Assembly (NCBI GenBank): GCA_903935205.1
Contig: CAIZQU010000162.1
Span: 52,313-116,312 of the forward strand
Direction of reading: 5' to 3'
DNA: 64,000 nucleotides
From: an uncultured cyanobacterium
GTDB lineage: Bacteria; Cyanobacteriota; Cyanobacteriia; PCC-6307; Cyanobiaceae
Program-made: the position numbers and the translations under genes
In this document: piece by piece, positions 1-9,366 of the stretch
Layout: each line of letters starts with the position of its first letter
Position numbering within the stretch: the stretch's first letter is position 1
The notes under the pieces: model-generated
What the model was told of the DNA's origin: nothing
Database searches by the model: none
What the model saw: the letters and a program-made list of their open reading frames with translations, nothing else

Positions 1-1
1 C

Positions 2-1111
2 TGGCAGAGCAAGCTCACCCTGATGAGCGAGAGCCTCCGCAATGACGGTCGCGTCTGGCTGCCGGCCGCCGCAGGCGATAGCCGGCCGCCGCAGGCGATC
101 CCCGAGCCTGAGCGCGATTATTTCCTGGAGCGCCAATACCCCACCTACGGCAACATGGTCCCCCGCGACCTGGCCTCCCGTCGGGCCCGGGAGCTCTGCC
201 TCGCCGGCCGCGGCGTCGGTCCGGGAGGACGCGGCGTCTACCTGGATCTGGCCGAGGCGATCCGTCGCGATGGCCGGGAGGCGATCGAGTCCCGCTACGG
301 CAATCTGCTGGCCATGTATAGCCGCATCACCGGCGAGGATCCCCTCACCTCACCCCTGCGCATCTATCCGGCTCCCCATTACACGATGGGTGGCCTGTGG
401 GTCGATTATCAGCTGATGAGCACGATTCCGGGGCTGTTTGTGCTCGGGGAGGCCAACTTTTCCGAACATGGCGCCAACCGGCTCGGGGCCAGCGCCCTGA
501 TGCAGGGACTGGCCGATGGTTATTTCATCGCCCCGGCCACCGTCACCGCCTGGCTGGCGGGCCATCCCCAGCCGGAGATCGCTGCCGACCATCCCGCCTG
601 CCGTGCCGCCGTGGCCGCCGCCCAGAGCCGCATCGCTGCCCTGCGCCCCCCCCGGGGGGCATTGCGGCCGGGCAGCAGCACCGGGCCCACCGCCATGGAG
701 CTGCATCGGCAGCTGGGGCTGCTGATGATCGAGGTCTGCGGCATCAGCCGCAGCGCCTCGGGGTTGCGGCGGGGGCTGGTGGAGGTGGAGCGCCTGCAGC
801 AACGGTTCCGGGAGGAGCTGCGGCTGGCCGACCACGGTCTCGGTCCCGATGAGGCCCTGGAGCGGGCGCTGCGGTTGGAGGATTTCCTCGGACTGGCCGA
901 CCTGATGTTGCGCGATGCCCTGGCCCGGGAGGAATCCTGTGGCGCCCACTTCCGGGAGGAACATCAGACCGAGGAGGGAGAGGCCCGCCGCGATGACGCC
1001 CGTTTCGCCCACATCGCCGCCTGGCGGCACCGACCGGGCCAACCGCCGGAGCGCCTCTGCGAGCCCCTGCAGTTCACCGCCCTCACCCCAAGCCAGCGCC
1101 ACTACCGCTGA
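2..1111 (+). CDS. sdhA: Succinate dehydrogenase/fumarate reductase flavoprotein subunit, C-terminal part
   Basis: The reading frame is open to the left edge of the window, so the gene starts upstream and only about 369 C-terminal residues are visible. The segment ending in the motif HYTMGG (about base 380), followed by LGEANFSEHGANRLGASAL, is the conserved capping and FAD-contact region of SdhA/FrdA flavoproteins. The remainder is the helical C-terminal domain. SdhA oxidises succinate to fumarate with covalently bound FAD at the thylakoid or plasma membrane, passing electrons to the iron-sulfur subunit. That subunit gene (sdhB) follows 57 bp downstream on the same strand, which supports an sdhA-sdhB unit. 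The first Met inside the window (base 23) is not the true start. Membrane-anchor genes are not visible here. Confidence 0.9.
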   Translation, partial: WQSKLTLMSESLRNDGRVWLPAAAGDSRPPQAIPEPERDYFLERQYPTYGNMVPRDLASRRARELCLAGRGVGPGGRGVYLDLAEAIRRDGREAIESRYGNLLAMYSRITGEDPLTSPLRIYPAPHYTMGGLWVDYQLMSTIPGLFVLGEANFSEHGANRLGASALMQGLADGYFIAPATVTAWLAGHPQPEIAADHPACRAAVAAAQSRIAALRPPRGALRPGSSTGPTAMELHRQLGLLMIEVCGISRSASGLRRGLVEVERLQQRFREELRLADHGLGPDEALERALRLEDFLGLADLMLRDALAREESCGAHFREEHQTEEGEARRDDARFAHIAAWRHRPGQPPERLCEPLQFTALTPSQRHYR

Positions 1112-1168
1112 GCCGCCCCTGGAGCCCCGGCTCCCGCCCCCCGTTCGCCCAGCACCGCCCCAGGCCCC

Positions 1169-1921
1169 ATGGATGCCGCGCCAGCTCGCATCAACCTCAC
1201 CCTGCGCCTCTGGCGCCAGGCCGGCCCCGACCAGCCGGGCGGGTTTGAAACCCACCGGCTGGAGCAGCTGAGCACCGATCTTTCCCTGCTTGAAGCCCTC
1301 GATCGGCTCAATGACCAGCTGCTGCGGGCCGGCGAGCGGCCGCTGAGCTTCGAGCACGACTGCCGTGAGGGGATCTGCGGCTCCTGCGGTTTTCTGGTCA
1401 ATGGCCAGGCCCACGGGCCCCAGGCGGCGACCACGGTCTGTCAGCTCTACCTGCGCCAGTTCCGCGATGGCGACACCCTGGTGCTGGAGCCCTGGCGGGC
1501 CCGGGCCCTGCCCCTGCTGGCCGATCTCACGGTCGATCGCAGCGCCTTCGATCGGCTGATCGCCGCCGGTGGCTACTGCTCGGTGAACACCGGCAATGCC
1601 CCGGAGGCCAACAGCATCCTGATCGGCCGCGATCAGGCTGCCAGCGCCTTCGACACGGCCACCTGCATCGGTTGCGCCGCCTGCGTGGCCAGCTGTCGCA
1701 ACGCTTCCGCCAGCCTGTTCGTGGCGGCGAAGCTGGCCCACCTGGGCCAGTTGCCCCAGGGGCAGCCGGAGCAGGGCCGGCGGGCCCGGGCGATGGTGGC
1801 CCAGATGGCCGCCGAGGGTTTCGGCGGCTGCAGCTCCCATCTGGAATGTGAGGCGGCCTGTCCCCAGCAGATCTCCGCCGACTGGATCAGCTGGATGCGG
1901 CGCCAGCTGGCGAGACCCTGA
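1169..1921 (+). CDS. sdhB: Succinate dehydrogenase iron-sulfur subunit
   Basis: 250 residues, a normal length for SdhB. The N-terminal ferredoxin-like domain has the 2Fe-2S ligands C65, C70, C73 (HDCREGICGSCG) and C91. The C-terminal half has the CIGCAACVASC motif and a second cluster, CEAACPQQ, for the 4Fe-4S and 3Fe-4S centres. It transfers electrons from the FAD of SdhA to quinone. The ATG at 1169 lies 57 bp after sdhA, so the two are probably co-transcribed. Confidence is high for the family; fumarate reductase activity cannot be excluded from sequence alone. Confidence 0.93.
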   Translation: MDAAPARINLTLRLWRQAGPDQPGGFETHRLEQLSTDLSLLEALDRLNDQLLRAGERPLSFEHDCREGICGSCGFLVNGQAHGPQAATTVCQLYLRQFRDGDTLVLEPWRARALPLLADLTVDRSAFDRLIAAGGYCSVNTGNAPEANSILIGRDQAASAFDTATCIGCAACVASCRNASASLFVAAKLAHLGQLPQGQPEQGRRARAMVAQMAAEGFGGCSSHLECEAACPQQISADWISWMRRQLARP

Positions 1922-2071
1922 GCGACAGCCCGCTCCCCCGCCGATCAGGCCCAGGAGGCCAGCCCTGAGACCTTCGATCCGGAGTCGCTGGGCCGCCGCC
2001 CGGGGGGGCAGGTCATCGTCGCGATTGCGCTTGCGGCCGCTGCGCAGCACAGCATCGGCGGTGGCGGCGTA

Positions 2072-2968
2072 TCAATCCAGGCGCAATACGCCGCCGGTGC
2101 GTTCCCGCCGCTGCTGGTCGAGCATGGCGTAGCGGGCCATGCAGTTGCCGCGTGGGGTGAGCACGCAGGCCACGTATTGGGAGGCGTCGATCAGGGCGGC
2201 GCGCAGGGCCTTGGCCGGAGGGGTGCGCTGGCTTTCGCTGCTGGTGTTGCCGAAGTTGAGGGTGCCGGCGGCGCCGGTGAGCACCTGGCCGGTGCGGCCC
2301 ATGTTGGGGAACAGCAGCAGGGCGCCGGCCGCGGCGGGCAGCAGGCTCAACCCTTTCTGTTGCGCCCCGGCCGTGCTGCTGGCCCGGCCCTCGACCGTGC
2401 GCGCTCCGACCACCTCACCGGTGCTGCTGTCGACGACGCGAACGTCGATCGCGACGTAGTCCTGGGTTTCGAGCTGCTGTTTGTTGTTGCCGAAGCCAAG
2501 CAGACCGAAGTTGCTGGTGGAGCCCTTGCTGCTGACGCTGCTGTCGTAGGAGGTCACGGTGCCGAGCACGATGTAGCGGGCGCCGGTGAGCTGCCCCTTG
2601 CGGGCGGCGTTCGGGCCCTTGCGCACCAGGCCCAGCTCAGCCATCTCCTGCTCGGAGAGCACGGCGTTGACGTTCTGCCGTTCCACCACCTGCAGGTCGC
2701 CGGTGTTCTGCAGTTCGTTCGCCAGGGCCGCGGCCAGGTCGGTGGCCACCGGCCCCTGCCACCACCAGAGGCTTGGGGTGACGGTGTTCTTGAATTCCGG
2801 CACCGACACGGTGGGCCGGCCGCCGCGGTTGCCGCCGCTGGCCGGATAGCTGGACTGGGCGAGGGCCGGCCCGGCCGGTGCGCCGCAGCTCAGAGCCAGC
2901 AGCAGACCCGCGGCAGCACCCCTGCGCCACGCGGCGGCAGGCCCCAGGAGGCGACGGATGGCAACCAT
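2072..2968 (-). CDS. CsgG/curli-assembly-like secreted protein
   Basis: About 298 residues from the ATG at 2968. The frame stays open further upstream, but this start is directly followed by a basic stretch and a hydrophobic segment (LLLALSCGAPAGPALA) that reads as a Sec signal peptide. The body matches the CsgG/HfaB-type fold: VSVPEF near the N-terminus, then DLAAALANELQNTGDLQVVER, the GARYIVLGTVT strand and a DYVAIDVRVVDSSTGEVV segment. CsgG proteins form outer-membrane pores, or act as periplasmic proteins, in amyloid or polysaccharide secretion. No curli subunit gene is nearby, so the substrate is unknown. The C-terminus has a conserved-looking YVACVLTPRGNC segment with two Cys. It is convergent with sdhB, separated by 150 bp without a gene. 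Confidence 0.7.
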   Translation of the reverse strand: MVAIRRLLGPAAAWRRGAAAGLLLALSCGAPAGPALAQSSYPASGGNRGGRPTVSVPEFKNTVTPSLWWWQGPVATDLAAALANELQNTGDLQVVERQNVNAVLSEQEMAELGLVRKGPNAARKGQLTGARYIVLGTVTSYDSSVSSKGSTSNFGLLGFGNNKQQLETQDYVAIDVRVVDSSTGEVVGARTVEGRASSTAGAQQKGLSLLPAAAGALLLFPNMGRTGQVLTGAAGTLNFGNTSSESQRTPPAKALRAALIDASQYVACVLTPRGNCMARYAMLDQQRRERTGGVLRLD

Positions 2969-3135
2969 CGAAATGGAGGGAGGAGTGGAGTGGCATTGAA
3001 GCAAATCCCCGCCGACCTGCCAGCCCTGGAACTGGCCTGCGGAAAAGGGATTTTGGTAGCGAGGTCCACCACCACGGGCCAACGGGTTTGGGTTCACTGG
3101 GCCCTCTGCCCCAGGCTGCGTTCCGCGCCTCCGCC

Positions 3136-3735
3136 ATGACCGCCACCGTTCCCTCCCGGTCCACCCTGCCCGCGTCCAAGGTCAGCGACCCACCCCTGGG
3201 CAGCCCCGCGGATGGCGCCGATCAGGCCGAACCTCCTGGACCGGTCAGGCCAGCTCCGATGTTTGAGCTGATTCCCTACGAGAAGTTCCGGGATACCCCT
3301 GCGGTGCGCTTCTACGACATCACGGTGCCCACCTCCAATGCCCGCGACCTGGTGGTGCACAGCGGCCCGGCGATCAGCCCTCCGGACGACCCGGAGAGTG
3401 GGGCCTGGCAGTTCTATCTGCATCCCCACCAGGAGGACAACCTGCTGGCCCTGCACGGTGGCCGCACCTTCTATCTGGTCAACCTGGGCTGGAACTATCC
3501 CTTCCATATCGTGCGGCTCGAGAGCGGCGGCGACATCCTGCGCATCCCGCCTGGCACCTTCCACCGCTCCGTTTCCGACCCGGATGGTTCCCTGGTGCTC
3601 AACCAGGCGGTGCGCGAGGAGGGGGCCAGCGTGGTGCGTGAGTTCCGCGTCTACAACAGCAATCGCATCCGCCGCCTCTACGCCGTCACCTCCCGCACCG
3701 CCCCCCTGCCCAAGCTGCACGGCGTCAGCTGGTGA
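3136..3735 (+). CDS. Cupin-fold (RmlC-like) protein
   Basis: 199 residues from the ATG at 3136. A second ATG at 3259 would give 158 residues starting MFELIPYEKF, which begins closer to the conserved part; I cannot decide between them. The segment FYLHPHQEDNLLALHGG, followed by FYLVNLGW and ILRIPPGTFHRSVSDPDGS, has the His/Glu spacing and the late P-G-x-F-H motif of a metal-binding cupin barrel. Cupins include isomerases, dioxygenases and sugar epimerases; nothing here shows which reaction. It is divergent from the CsgG-like gene (168 bp apart) and convergent with the DUF2126 gene, with only 9 bp between their stops. Confidence 0.6.
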   Translation: MTATVPSRSTLPASKVSDPPLGSPADGADQAEPPGPVRPAPMFELIPYEKFRDTPAVRFYDITVPTSNARDLVVHSGPAISPPDDPESGAWQFYLHPHQEDNLLALHGGRTFYLVNLGWNYPFHIVRLESGGDILRIPPGTFHRSVSDPDGSLVLNQAVREEGASVVREFRVYNSNRIRRLYAVTSRTAPLPKLHGVSW

Positions 3736-3744
3736 TGCCCGGAG

Positions 3745-5883
3745 TCAGGCCCCCGCTGGCTGCTCCAGCAGGGGCTCCTGGTCCAGCCGCAGGTCGATCG
3801 TGCAGGAGTCCGGCCAGGGGCGGACACTCCATGGTTGGCTGGCCAGCGGCGTGGCGGCCTCGCCGGCCAGGGGATCGAAGCGGCTGCCCTCCCCATTGAG
3901 CGCGAACACCTCGTCCCCTCCGTCTCCCTGCAGGCTGAGCCTCAGGGGCCAGGTGGGGGCAAGGGCTGGGTGAAGGCAGGGGTAGAGCCTCTGCAGCCTG
4001 TAGCGCACCGCCAGTGGGTTCTGATCGGTGGGCAGGGGCAGCTCCCGACCATTGAGGCCCAGGCGCCAGCCGGTTCGGAAGGCGCTGTTGGCGCAGACCT
4101 CGAAGCGCCGCAGCGAGCCATCGACGAAGCGGCTGGTGAACCCGCCCTCGCGGGGGAAATCGCAGATCAGGGGCCAGGGTTCCAGGGCCGGCCGGATCTC
4201 CAGCTCAGCGTCGCCCCGGCGCCACTGCAACAGCGGCGGGAAGCGCCAGTCCCAGATCTGTCGGAACGGCTCCGGGTCGAGCACCAGGCCATCGGCTGCC
4301 AGATCCGCCAGCACCGCCTGCAGATCGGCCCAGAGGGCACTGGGCAGCAACATCCGGTCGTGCAGGCTGCCGCCCCAGTCGCGCAGGCGGCTCGGCCGCT
4401 GGGCCGGGTCGAGCAGGTGGGCCGCCAGGGCGCTCCAGAGCAGGGCCACGGCGCTGCTCCAGCCCACCGCCGGCAGGCTCTCGATCGCCCGGAATTCGAG
4501 CAGGCCCAGGCAGCCGGCCGGCGCGCCCGGATTCCAGAACTTGTCGACGCTGATCTCGCAGCGGTGGTTGTTGCCGCTGCGGTCGGCGTGCAGGTGGCGC
4601 AGGGTCTCGCCGATCAGCCCCCGTTGGTCGTTGCCGGGGCTGGCGGGACCGGCGCCGTCGTCGGCGGCCTGGAGGCAGCGGTAGGCCAGCTCCAGATCGA
4701 AGCAGCTGCCGGCCGCCTCATCGGGTCGGGGGGCCTGGGAGGCTGGCCCCACGCAGGCGCTGCTGAACAGGTAGGCCAGGGCCGGGTGGTGCTGCCAGTA
4801 GCGCAGCACCCCGACCAGCCAGGCGGGCCGGCGGAAGAAGGGATGCTCTTCCAGGCTGGGGCCGCCCCAGAGCAGATGGTTGCCGCCGCCGGTGCCCTCC
4901 TGGCGGCCCTCCGGGCCAGGTTTCCAGCTGCGCAGGCCGACCCGTTCGCCGGCCGCGGCGATCCGCCGCAGCCAGCGGTCGTAGTCCCGCCAGCCGTGAC
5001 AGACGGGCAGGTTGATCTCCAGCACCCCCGGGTCGGCGGTGAGGCCGAGCACCTGCCAGTGGCCGTCGCAGTCGACCGGCAGCATGCCGCTGAGCCGCGG
5101 CGGCTCCAGCCCATCGAGGCTGTCGGCCACCGCCTGCAGCAAGGCCGTCAGCGGCCGCCGGGTCAGGGGTGGCAGGAACAGCTCCCAGGCCGCGCCGTCG
5201 GCTTCGAGGGTGAGCACCTGGCGGGGCAGCTCTTCGGGGAAATGCTCCAGGGGTAGCCGCAGACCGGCCGGACCGGGGGCGCCGCTGAGCTGGCGCCTCT
5301 CCTCCGCCAGGGGCCAGGCGGCGGGCAGCCAGGCGATCGTCGTGTCGGCCGCGGTCGGATCGGCCTCGACGGCGCTCAGGGGCACCGCCCAGACGCGGCG
5401 GGACCGATCGAGGGGATCGCGCAGCTCCAGGGGTTCGAGAGACACCCCAAGGGCAGCGGCCAGCCTGTCCAGCCAGGCGGCCCCGGCCGCGGGATCGAGG
5501 CGGGCGGCGCCGGATGCGGGCCAGCGCACCGGCGGTGCGTCGTCGGGGCCGGTGAACAGCCGCAGGGCCCAGCGGGGATTGACCTCGCCCTCGTAGCGCT
5601 TGCCGGGGCAATAGAGCAGTGTGCTGCCGGGCCAGGCGCTGCGTTGGAGTTCGCGGGCCATGGCCCGGGCCAGCGGCAGCTTGGTGGGTCCGTCGGCGGC
5701 CACACTCCACTCGGCGCCGTTCGGTTCGAAGGGAACGACGGTGGGTTCGCCGCCGAGGGTGAGGCGGATGCCGGCTCCCCGCAGCCGGCCCTCCACCACA
5801 TCGGCCAGCTGCTCCATCCAGGCCGCTGGGCCGCCACCGGGATCGGTCGCGGCATCGGGCTGGAGGGGAGGGCTGCTGCTCAC
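3745..5883 (-). CDS. DUF2126-type protein (transglutaminase-associated)
   Basis: About 712 residues from a GTG at 5883. An upstream ATG at 5976 would start inside the glgP coding region, so the GTG, 37 bp after the glgP stop, is preferred. The opening motif LTLGGEPTVV and the segment LLYCPGKRYEGEVNPRWAL are typical of the large DUF2126 domain, which in many bacteria is fused to an N-terminal transglutaminase. Here the transglutaminase is a separate gene 2.6 kb upstream on the same strand (8502-9359), together with alpha-E and ATP-grasp partners. These families recur together and have been proposed to make or modify peptide tags. The exact reaction is unknown. The C-terminal region carries EGGFTSRFVDGSLRRFEV, also typical of the family. 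Confidence 0.72.
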   Translation of the reverse strand: MSSSPPLQPDAATDPGGGPAAWMEQLADVVEGRLRGAGIRLTLGGEPTVVPFEPNGAEWSVAADGPTKLPLARAMARELQRSAWPGSTLLYCPGKRYEGEVNPRWALRLFTGPDDAPPVRWPASGAARLDPAAGAAWLDRLAAALGVSLEPLELRDPLDRSRRVWAVPLSAVEADPTAADTTIAWLPAAWPLAEERRQLSGAPGPAGLRLPLEHFPEELPRQVLTLEADGAAWELFLPPLTRRPLTALLQAVADSLDGLEPPRLSGMLPVDCDGHWQVLGLTADPGVLEINLPVCHGWRDYDRWLRRIAAAGERVGLRSWKPGPEGRQEGTGGGNHLLWGGPSLEEHPFFRRPAWLVGVLRYWQHHPALAYLFSSACVGPASQAPRPDEAAGSCFDLELAYRCLQAADDGAGPASPGNDQRGLIGETLRHLHADRSGNNHRCEISVDKFWNPGAPAGCLGLLEFRAIESLPAVGWSSAVALLWSALAAHLLDPAQRPSRLRDWGGSLHDRMLLPSALWADLQAVLADLAADGLVLDPEPFRQIWDWRFPPLLQWRRGDAELEIRPALEPWPLICDFPREGGFTSRFVDGSLRRFEVCANSAFRTGWRLGLNGRELPLPTDQNPLAVRYRLQRLYPCLHPALAPTWPLRLSLQGDGGDEVFALNGEGSRFDPLAGEAATPLASQPWSVRPWPDSCTIDLRLDQEPLLEQPAGA

Positions 5884-5920
5884 GTTGTCGGCTGGATCGG
5901 GAGATGGGGGTGGTGCCGGG

Positions 5921-8353
5921 TCAGGGCATTGACCCGGCCACCTCCCGCCCAGCCTGCACCGGCACGGGGGCCACATTCCAGATCCGCTCGGCGTACTCCC
6001 GGATCGAGCGGTCGCTGCTGAAGAAGCCGCAGCGGGCCGTGTTCAGCACCGCCATCGCCTGCCAGCGCCTGGGATCGCGCCAGGCCTGATCGACGCTGTT
6101 CTGGGCGCGTCGGTAGTCGCCGATATCGGCCATCACCCGGAACGGATCGTGGCCGCAGAGGCTGGCCAGCAGCGGATGGAACAGATCCCGGTCGCCCTCG
6201 CTGAAGTGGCCGGAGCCGATCAGTTCGATCGCCTCGCGGGCGATCGGGTCGTTCTCCAGCCAGGGCAGGGGATGATAGCCGCTGCGATTGAGCTCGGCCA
6301 GCTGGGCGGCGGTGTGGCCGAAAAGGAAGAAGTTGTCGGCACCAACCCGCTCGCGGATCTCGATATTGGCGCCATCAAGGGTGCCGATTGTCAGGGCACC
6401 ATTGAGCGACATCTTCATGTTGCCGGTGCCGGAAGCTTCCATGCCGGCGGTTGAGATCTGCTCGGAGAGATCCACCGCCGGGTAGATGCGTTGGCCCAGT
6501 TTCACGGAGAAGTTGGGCAGGAAGATGACCCGCAGGCGGCCGTCCATGGCCGGATCGATGTTGACGATTCCGGCAATGCCAACGATCAGGCGAATGATCA
6601 GCTTGGCCATCTGATAGCCGGGAGCCGCCTTGCCGCCAAAGATCACGGTGCGCGGTGGCAGGTCCTCGCCGTTACGGATGCGCAGGTACCGCTCCACGAT
6701 CTGCAGGGCCGCCAGGTGCTGGCGCTTGTATTCATGGATGCGCTTCACCTGCACATCAAACAAGGAGGCCGGATCCACCAGCACGCCGCAGTCGTGATGG
6801 ATTGTGGCGGCCAGGCGCTGCTTGCTCTGCTCCCGCACCCCCTGCCAGCGCTCCAGGAAGGCGCCGTCATGGGCCAGGGGTTCGAGGCGACGCAGCTCCT
6901 CAAGCTCCTGCCGCCAGCCCTGGCCGATGCAGTCATCGAGCAGGCCGGCCAGGGGCTGATTGGCCACCGCCAGCCAGCGGCGGGGCGTCACCCCGTTGGT
7001 GACGTTGGTGAAGCGCTCAGGCCAGAGCTTGACGAAATCGGTGAACACGTTGTCCAGCAGCAGCTGGCTGTGCAGTTCAGCGACGCCATTGACATGGTGG
7101 CTGCCCACCACCGCCAGGTGGGCCATGCGCACCTTGCGATGGGGTCCCTCCTGAATCAACGACAGCCGCTCCAGCAGCTCGGGCTGTCCCGGATGGCGGA
7201 TCCGCACCAGGCGCAGGAAGCGGGCGTTGATTTCATAGATGATCTCCAGCTGGCGCGGCAGCAGCTGGCCGAAAAGATCCAGGCCCCAGGCCTCGAGCGC
7301 TTCGGGGAGGAGGGTGTGGTTGGTGTAACTGATGGCGGCGGTGGTGATCGTCCAGGCGGTGTCCCAGTCGACCTGGTGCTGATCGATCAGCAGCCGCATC
7401 AGTTCGGCCACGGCGATGGCCGGGTGGGTGTCGTTGAGCTGCACCGCGAACTTGCGGTGGAACTCGGTGGGGGCCATACCCTGGCCCTTGAGGATGCGGA
7501 ACATGTCCTGGAGGGAGCAGGACACGAAGAAGATCTGCTGGCTCAGCCGCAGCCGCTTGCCCTGCTCGAGCTCGTCGTTGGGGTAGAGCACCTTCGAGAG
7601 GGTTTCCGATTGCACTTTCTGCAACACGGCCCGGGTGTAGTCGCCGGCGTTGAAGGAGGCGAAATCGAAGGCATCGGGTGCCTGGGCCGACCACAGCCGC
7701 AGGGTGTTGGCGGTGTGCACGCCGTAACCGAGGATCGGCGTGTCGTGGGCGACGCCGATCACGGTGTGCCCGCCGATCAGCACCGGATAGCTCCATTCCG
7801 GCCTGATCACCTCCCAGGGGTTGCCGCGGGCCAGCCAGGGATCGGTGCTTTCCTGCTGGCCTTCGGCCGTGATCTGCTGGCGGAAGATGCCGAACTCATA
7901 ACGGATGCCATAGCCGATCGCCGGCAGCTCCAGGGTGGCCATCGATTCCTGGAAGCAGGCCGCCAGGCGACCGAGGCCGCCGTTGCCGAGGCCCGGTTCG
8001 GGCTCCTCGTCGATCAGCTCCTGCAGCGACAGGCCCAGGGCCTGGCAGGCCTGTTCTGCTTCGGCCCGGATGCCGAGGTTGACCAGGTTGTTCTCCAGGT
8101 GGGGGCCGAGCAGGTATTCGGCTGAGAGATAGGTGGCCGTGCGCACGTGGGCGCGGGTGTAGGTCTCGGCGGTGGCCACCCAGTTGTGCAGCAGCCGATC
8201 CCGCACCGCCAGGGCCAGGCAGAGGTAGTGGTCGTGGGGGGTGGCCAGGGAGGGGGATTTGGCCTGGCTGGAGAAGAGGTGGCGACGCATTGCCTCCAGC
8301 AGGCTCTCGCCGGCGGCTGAGGGCCGTGCGGCCGTGGGGAAGGGGCTTTCCAT
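5921..8353 (-). CDS. glgP: Glycogen (alpha-glucan) phosphorylase
   Basis: 810 residues, full length for the family. It cleaves alpha-1,4-glucan with phosphate to release glucose-1-phosphate, mobilising stored glycogen in the dark. Signatures: NGGLGRLAACF and YGIRYEFGIF in the N-terminal half, VQLNDTHPAIAVAELMR, TNGVTPRRW, RIHEYKRQ, and the PLP-lysine motif EASGTGNMKMSLNG near the C-terminus. The ATG at 8353 is followed by a short non-conserved leader before LLEAMRRHL. It sits between DUF2126 (37 bp downstream) and transglutaminase (about 150 bp upstream) on the same strand, so it may share their transcript although its function is unrelated. Confidence 0.96.
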   Translation of the reverse strand: MESPFPTAARPSAAGESLLEAMRRHLFSSQAKSPSLATPHDHYLCLALAVRDRLLHNWVATAETYTRAHVRTATYLSAEYLLGPHLENNLVNLGIRAEAEQACQALGLSLQELIDEEPEPGLGNGGLGRLAACFQESMATLELPAIGYGIRYEFGIFRQQITAEGQQESTDPWLARGNPWEVIRPEWSYPVLIGGHTVIGVAHDTPILGYGVHTANTLRLWSAQAPDAFDFASFNAGDYTRAVLQKVQSETLSKVLYPNDELEQGKRLRLSQQIFFVSCSLQDMFRILKGQGMAPTEFHRKFAVQLNDTHPAIAVAELMRLLIDQHQVDWDTAWTITTAAISYTNHTLLPEALEAWGLDLFGQLLPRQLEIIYEINARFLRLVRIRHPGQPELLERLSLIQEGPHRKVRMAHLAVVGSHHVNGVAELHSQLLLDNVFTDFVKLWPERFTNVTNGVTPRRWLAVANQPLAGLLDDCIGQGWRQELEELRRLEPLAHDGAFLERWQGVREQSKQRLAATIHHDCGVLVDPASLFDVQVKRIHEYKRQHLAALQIVERYLRIRNGEDLPPRTVIFGGKAAPGYQMAKLIIRLIVGIAGIVNIDPAMDGRLRVIFLPNFSVKLGQRIYPAVDLSEQISTAGMEASGTGNMKMSLNGALTIGTLDGANIEIRERVGADNFFLFGHTAAQLAELNRSGYHPLPWLENDPIAREAIELIGSGHFSEGDRDLFHPLLASLCGHDPFRVMADIGDYRRAQNSVDQAWRDPRRWQAMAVLNTARCGFFSSDRSIREYAERIWNVAPVPVQAGREVAGSMP

Positions 8354-8501
8354 GGCGTTACCGGTTGGCGAGGATCCGTGGGGCAGTGGAACCCGTCATG
8401 GCCGCTACCGGGGGCATGATGCTGCACCAATGGCTACCGGGCTCGCCGGCTTCATGCGCCCTTCGCCTTTGGCGGAGGCGGCAGTGGCGTCGGTTGGACC
8501 C

Positions 8502-9359
8502 TCAGTCCAGGATCTGGGCCTCGATGCTCCAGTCCAGCGTGCTGCTCACCCGCTCCGGCCCCGAGAAGGTGCCGTTCACAGCGGCGGTGAGATGGGATTT
8601 GGAGGAGGTGGCCAGCACGACGTAACGATCGTCGATAGGTCCTTGACCGCTTGGATCAAAGCCGCGCCAGCCTGCGCCAGGCAGATAAACCTCGGCCCAG
8701 GCATGGAGGTCGTAGACCTTCGGCGGGGGTTCCACCAGGTGGTAGCCACTCGCAAAGCGGGCCGGCAAACCCACGCAGCGGCAGGTTTCAATCATCAGCA
8801 TCGCCAGATCGCGGCAGGAGCCCACCCGCTCCTTGAGGGTGCGCCCCGCCGGCCAGGCCGGACCCAGGTGGCGCTGGGTGTATTTGACCCGATCCTGGAT
8901 GATCTCCACCAGCTGGCGCAGGAATGGCAGGGCCCGCTGGTCGCTGCCCATCAGGGCCTCCTGGGCCAGGTCCACCGCAGCGGGATCGTGCTGACCGTTG
9001 GGCAGCCAACCCGACAGCGCTCCGAGCAGATCGCCATTGAGTTGACCAACCGGGTAGGGAAGCTGGGGTTCCTGGTTGGCCAGGCACTGCTCCAGCGATG
9101 GAGCCAGGCCCGTCTCCACATCGCTGATCGCCTGCACCTGAAAGTGATCGGTGCTGCCCTCGAAGCGGGCCCTCAGGATCTCATCGCCGCTGGCGGCCAC
9201 CAGGGCATACAGCTGGGTGGGTTCGGGCGTGATCGAGCACTGGAAGTGCAACAGCCGCTGAAAGCCATGGCCCCGGGGCTGGAGGCAGAAGCGATGGGGG
9301 CCCAGCAGAACCGGTGCGCTGTAGCGGTAGGTGAGGGTATGGACGATGCGGGCCCGCAT
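8502..9359 (-). CDS. Bacterial transglutaminase-like cysteine protease family protein
   Basis: 285 residues. The first 80 residues match the beta-rich N-terminal domain found before bacterial transglutaminase cores (HTLTYRYSAPV). The papain-like core follows with a recognisable triad: C182 in GSCRDLAMLMIE, H219 in VYDLHAWAEVYLPG and D235 in WRGFDPSG. Such proteins cleave or ligate amide bonds in peptides. The gene is 7 bp downstream of the alpha-E gene, which overlaps the ATP-grasp gene, so the three form a tight operon. The genomic grouping with ATP-grasp and alpha-E is a widely conserved one whose biochemical product is not established. Confidence 0.88.
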   Translation of the reverse strand: MRARIVHTLTYRYSAPVLLGPHRFCLQPRGHGFQRLLHFQCSITPEPTQLYALVAASGDEILRARFEGSTDHFQVQAISDVETGLAPSLEQCLANQEPQLPYPVGQLNGDLLGALSGWLPNGQHDPAAVDLAQEALMGSDQRALPFLRQLVEIIQDRVKYTQRHLGPAWPAGRTLKERVGSCRDLAMLMIETCRCVGLPARFASGYHLVEPPPKVYDLHAWAEVYLPGAGWRGFDPSGQGPIDDRYVVLATSSKSHLTAAVNGTFSGPERVSSTLDWSIEAQILD

Positions 9360-9366
9360 GTGCGAC

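Noticed and set aside
350..2050. Long minus-strand open frame across sdhA/sdhB
   Set aside because: It is antisense to two clear genes, with Gly/Gln/Pro-rich composition and no recognisable domain.
6491..8125. Long open frame on the plus strand opposite glgP
   Set aside because: It is the antisense of a full-length, motif-rich phosphorylase gene in GC-rich DNA; its protein is low in complexity and shows no family motifs.
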